Assembly: GCA_958427975.1 (NCBI GenBank) | Contig: CAUAEH010000065.1 | Span: forward strand, 1-7,259 | Length of the DNA stretch: 7,259 nucleotides | From: an uncultured Collinsella sp. | Lineage (GTDB): Bacteria > Actinomycetota > Coriobacteriia > Coriobacteriales > Coriobacteriaceae | Reading direction: 5' to 3' | Shown: in pieces, positions 6,623 to 7,259 of the stretch | Layout of the letters: each line of letters starts with the position of its first letter | How positions within the stretch are numbered: position 1 is the stretch's first letter | The notes under the pieces: model-generated | What the model was told of the DNA's origin: nothing | What the model saw: only the letters and a program-made list of their open reading frames with translations | Databases searched by the model: none | Program-made: the position numbers and the translations under genes

Positions 6623-6915
6623 GCGGCGTCCTTGGTGGTGTAGACGCGTGCGAACGTGGACGGGTCCGCTCCAAAGAGCATGTGAAGCATCAGGCGGCGC
6701 GAGTAGATGAGCTCGTCGAAGTTGTGAGGGAGCTCGATGTTGTGGATACGCGCGATGTGGTGGGCGAGCGCCGAGAACGACTCGGGGTCGCAGATAACAT
6801 CGGTGGTGACGTGGTAGACCGCCGTATCGGGGAACGCCTCTTCGTCGAAAGACAGGAGATAGGGATCGTCGTCGACCTCGATGGCGACGCCGTACTGGGG
6901 CCAGTAATATGCCAT
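6619..6915 (-). CDS. 98-residue cytosolic protein, possible remnant of a DUF559-like nuclease fold
   Basis: First gene of the surface cassette; not firmly recognised. It has no signal peptide and no membrane segment, so it should be cytosolic, unlike the four genes after it. The N-terminus reads MAYYWPQYGVAIEVDDDPYL, followed by VYHVTTDVICDPESF and helices to residue 83. The 'YYWPxYGVAIEVD' strand and the 'yHVTTDxI' strand recall the core of DUF559/Vsr-like proteins found in coriobacteria. However, the catalytic E-x-K pattern is not visible and the upstream helical part is absent. The ATG at 6915 is preceded by AGGGAGG five bases away. The stop overlaps the next start by 4 bases, giving tight coupling. 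It could instead be a regulator or an unrelated conserved small protein; its function is unknown. Confidence 0.82.
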   Translation of the reverse strand: MAYYWPQYGVAIEVDDDPYLLSFDEEAFPDTAVYHVTTDVICDPESFSALAHHIARIHNIELPHNFDELIYSRRLMLHMLFGADPSTFARVYTTKDAA

Positions 6916-6989
6916 GGGAACCTCCCTGCTTCTGGGGCCAAAACTTCCATTGGTTTTGGCTGTCGATGCCGACCGTATCAGTCACTACT

Positions 6990-7024
6990 TGACCAATTTC
7001 TGACCAAATGCTTGACGGATTGAC
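6990..7024. repeat. Cluster of four TGAC half sites (possible operator)
   Basis: TGACCA at 6990 and 7001, TGACGG at 7013 and TGACAT at 7021 occur within 35 bases. The first two are 11 bases apart, about one helical turn. A reversed GTCA at 6981 makes GTCA-N5-TGAC with the first copy. The layout suggests a transcription-factor site just upstream of the cassette, but could be chance. Confidence 0.35.
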
Positions 7025-7041
7025 ATCTCCGCAGGTAAAAG
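7012..7041 (+). promoter_or_regulatory. Possible plus-strand promoter TTGACG-N18-TAAAAG
   Basis: TTGACG (five of six) and TAAAAG (four of six) are 18 bases apart. A second -35, the perfect TTGACA at 7020, sits 20 bases from TAAAAA at 7046. Either would give a leader of over 200 bases before the plus-strand gene at the edge. Confidence 0.3.
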
Positions 7042-7180
7042 ATGGTAAAAATTACTTCAACTTTTTTCGAGCAACAATTGCGTGGTCGCTGGCGGTAAAG
7101 CGACATGTGTCAAAAGCATCGTCTGCCGAGGAAACCTTGCCGCTCGCCGAATTGCACGAACGAAAAAATCGCCAATTATG

Positions 7181-7191
7181 GAGACGGTCTC
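7181..7191. repeat. Perfect palindrome GAGAC-G-GTCTC
   Basis: Two 5-base arms around one base. It lies just after a weak plus-strand promoter-like pair, TTGCAC (7152) and AATTAT (7174), where a transcription start would fall, so it could be an operator for the off-window gene. It is short enough to occur by chance. Confidence 0.25.
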
Positions 7192-7248
7192 GAACACGTC
7201 GACAAAACGATGCGGTAACATCTCCCTGCAAACACTGTAGTTAGCTAA

Positions 7249-7256
7249 AGGGGGAG
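7249..7256 (+). promoter_or_regulatory. Ribosome binding site of a plus-strand gene beginning beyond the window
   Basis: AGGGGGAG ends three bases before the window edge and is well placed for a start codon at about 7260-7265. It is the only sign of a divergent gene. Confidence 0.5.
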
Positions 7257-7259
7257 TTC

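Larger units (their letters stand above)
6916..7259. other. Divergent intergenic control region (344 bases, no convincing gene)
   Basis: This gap separates the minus-strand surface cassette from a presumed plus-strand gene that starts beyond the window. It is visibly AT-richer than the genes around it, particularly 7036-7075. It holds a cluster of TGAC-type half sites, a perfect TTGACA at 7020-7025, an AAAA-containing direct repeat (GGTAAAA twice at 7034-7050), a small palindrome at 7181-7191 and a ribosome binding site at the right edge. No clear minus-strand promoter could be fixed for the cassette. Open frames here lack ribosome binding sites and have codon use unlike the neighbours. Confidence 0.6.

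Noticed and set aside
6113..6985. Extended 290-codon version of the membrane-anchored gene
   Set aside because: The first 121 codons overlap the 98-residue gene in another frame and are Arg/His/Pro-rich. The ATG at 6622 has a good ribosome binding site and begins a proper membrane-anchor N-terminus.
7008..7244. Plus-strand open frame of 78 codons in the divergent region
   Set aside because: No ribosome binding site, no recognisable composition, and it lies over promoter-like sequence.
7057..7259. Minus-strand frame open from the right edge to a TGA at 7057, about 67 codons
   Set aside because: Codons include ATA, TTA, AGG and CGA, unlike the neighbouring genes. No known protein end was recognised, and the opposite strand carries a ribosome binding site at the edge. 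It cannot be fully excluded as the tail of an off-window gene.

Overview
The window looks like chromosomal DNA of a gut coriobacterium, most likely Collinsella or a close relative. This rests on general impression: GC-rich codons, a GTG start, Actinobacteria-style secretion signals and a Coriobacteria-like set of surface proteins. There is no rRNA or other marker to prove it. All seven supported genes lie on the minus strand, so they are transcribed from high to low coordinates. The window also ends in what looks like the ribosome binding site of a plus-strand gene that starts beyond position 7259.

Reading in the direction of transcription, 6916-7259 is a gene-free, AT-richer divergent control region. 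It is followed by a tightly packed five-gene cluster (6915 down to 3739). This encodes a 98-residue cytosolic protein of unknown function; a 169-residue membrane-anchored protein overlapping it by 4 bases; a 200-residue secreted beta-rich protein; an 86-residue secreted peptide with a sortase-like LAQTSD tail, overlapping the previous gene by 20 bases; and a 467-residue secreted Cys-containing protein with an acidic linker. The 169- and 200-residue proteins resemble, from memory, a pair of uncharacterised cell-surface families that occur together in gut Firmicutes and Actinobacteria. The cluster is best read as an undescribed surface-structure cassette. Two strong hairpins sit between its second and third genes.

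Next is a stand-alone DUF554 integral membrane protein (3649-2933). Last comes an operon whose first gene (2844-1084) encodes a TerB_N/TerB_C-type protein. It overlaps by 8 bases a BrxD-like (DUF2791) P-loop ATPase that runs off the left edge of the window. Such pairs are thought to be parts of DNA-processing, stress-response or defence systems and often have a helicase gene next door, so the gene just left of the window matters.

No tRNA, rRNA, CRISPR array, insertion sequence or attachment site was seen. Family assignments come from recognising sequence patterns by eye, without database searches.
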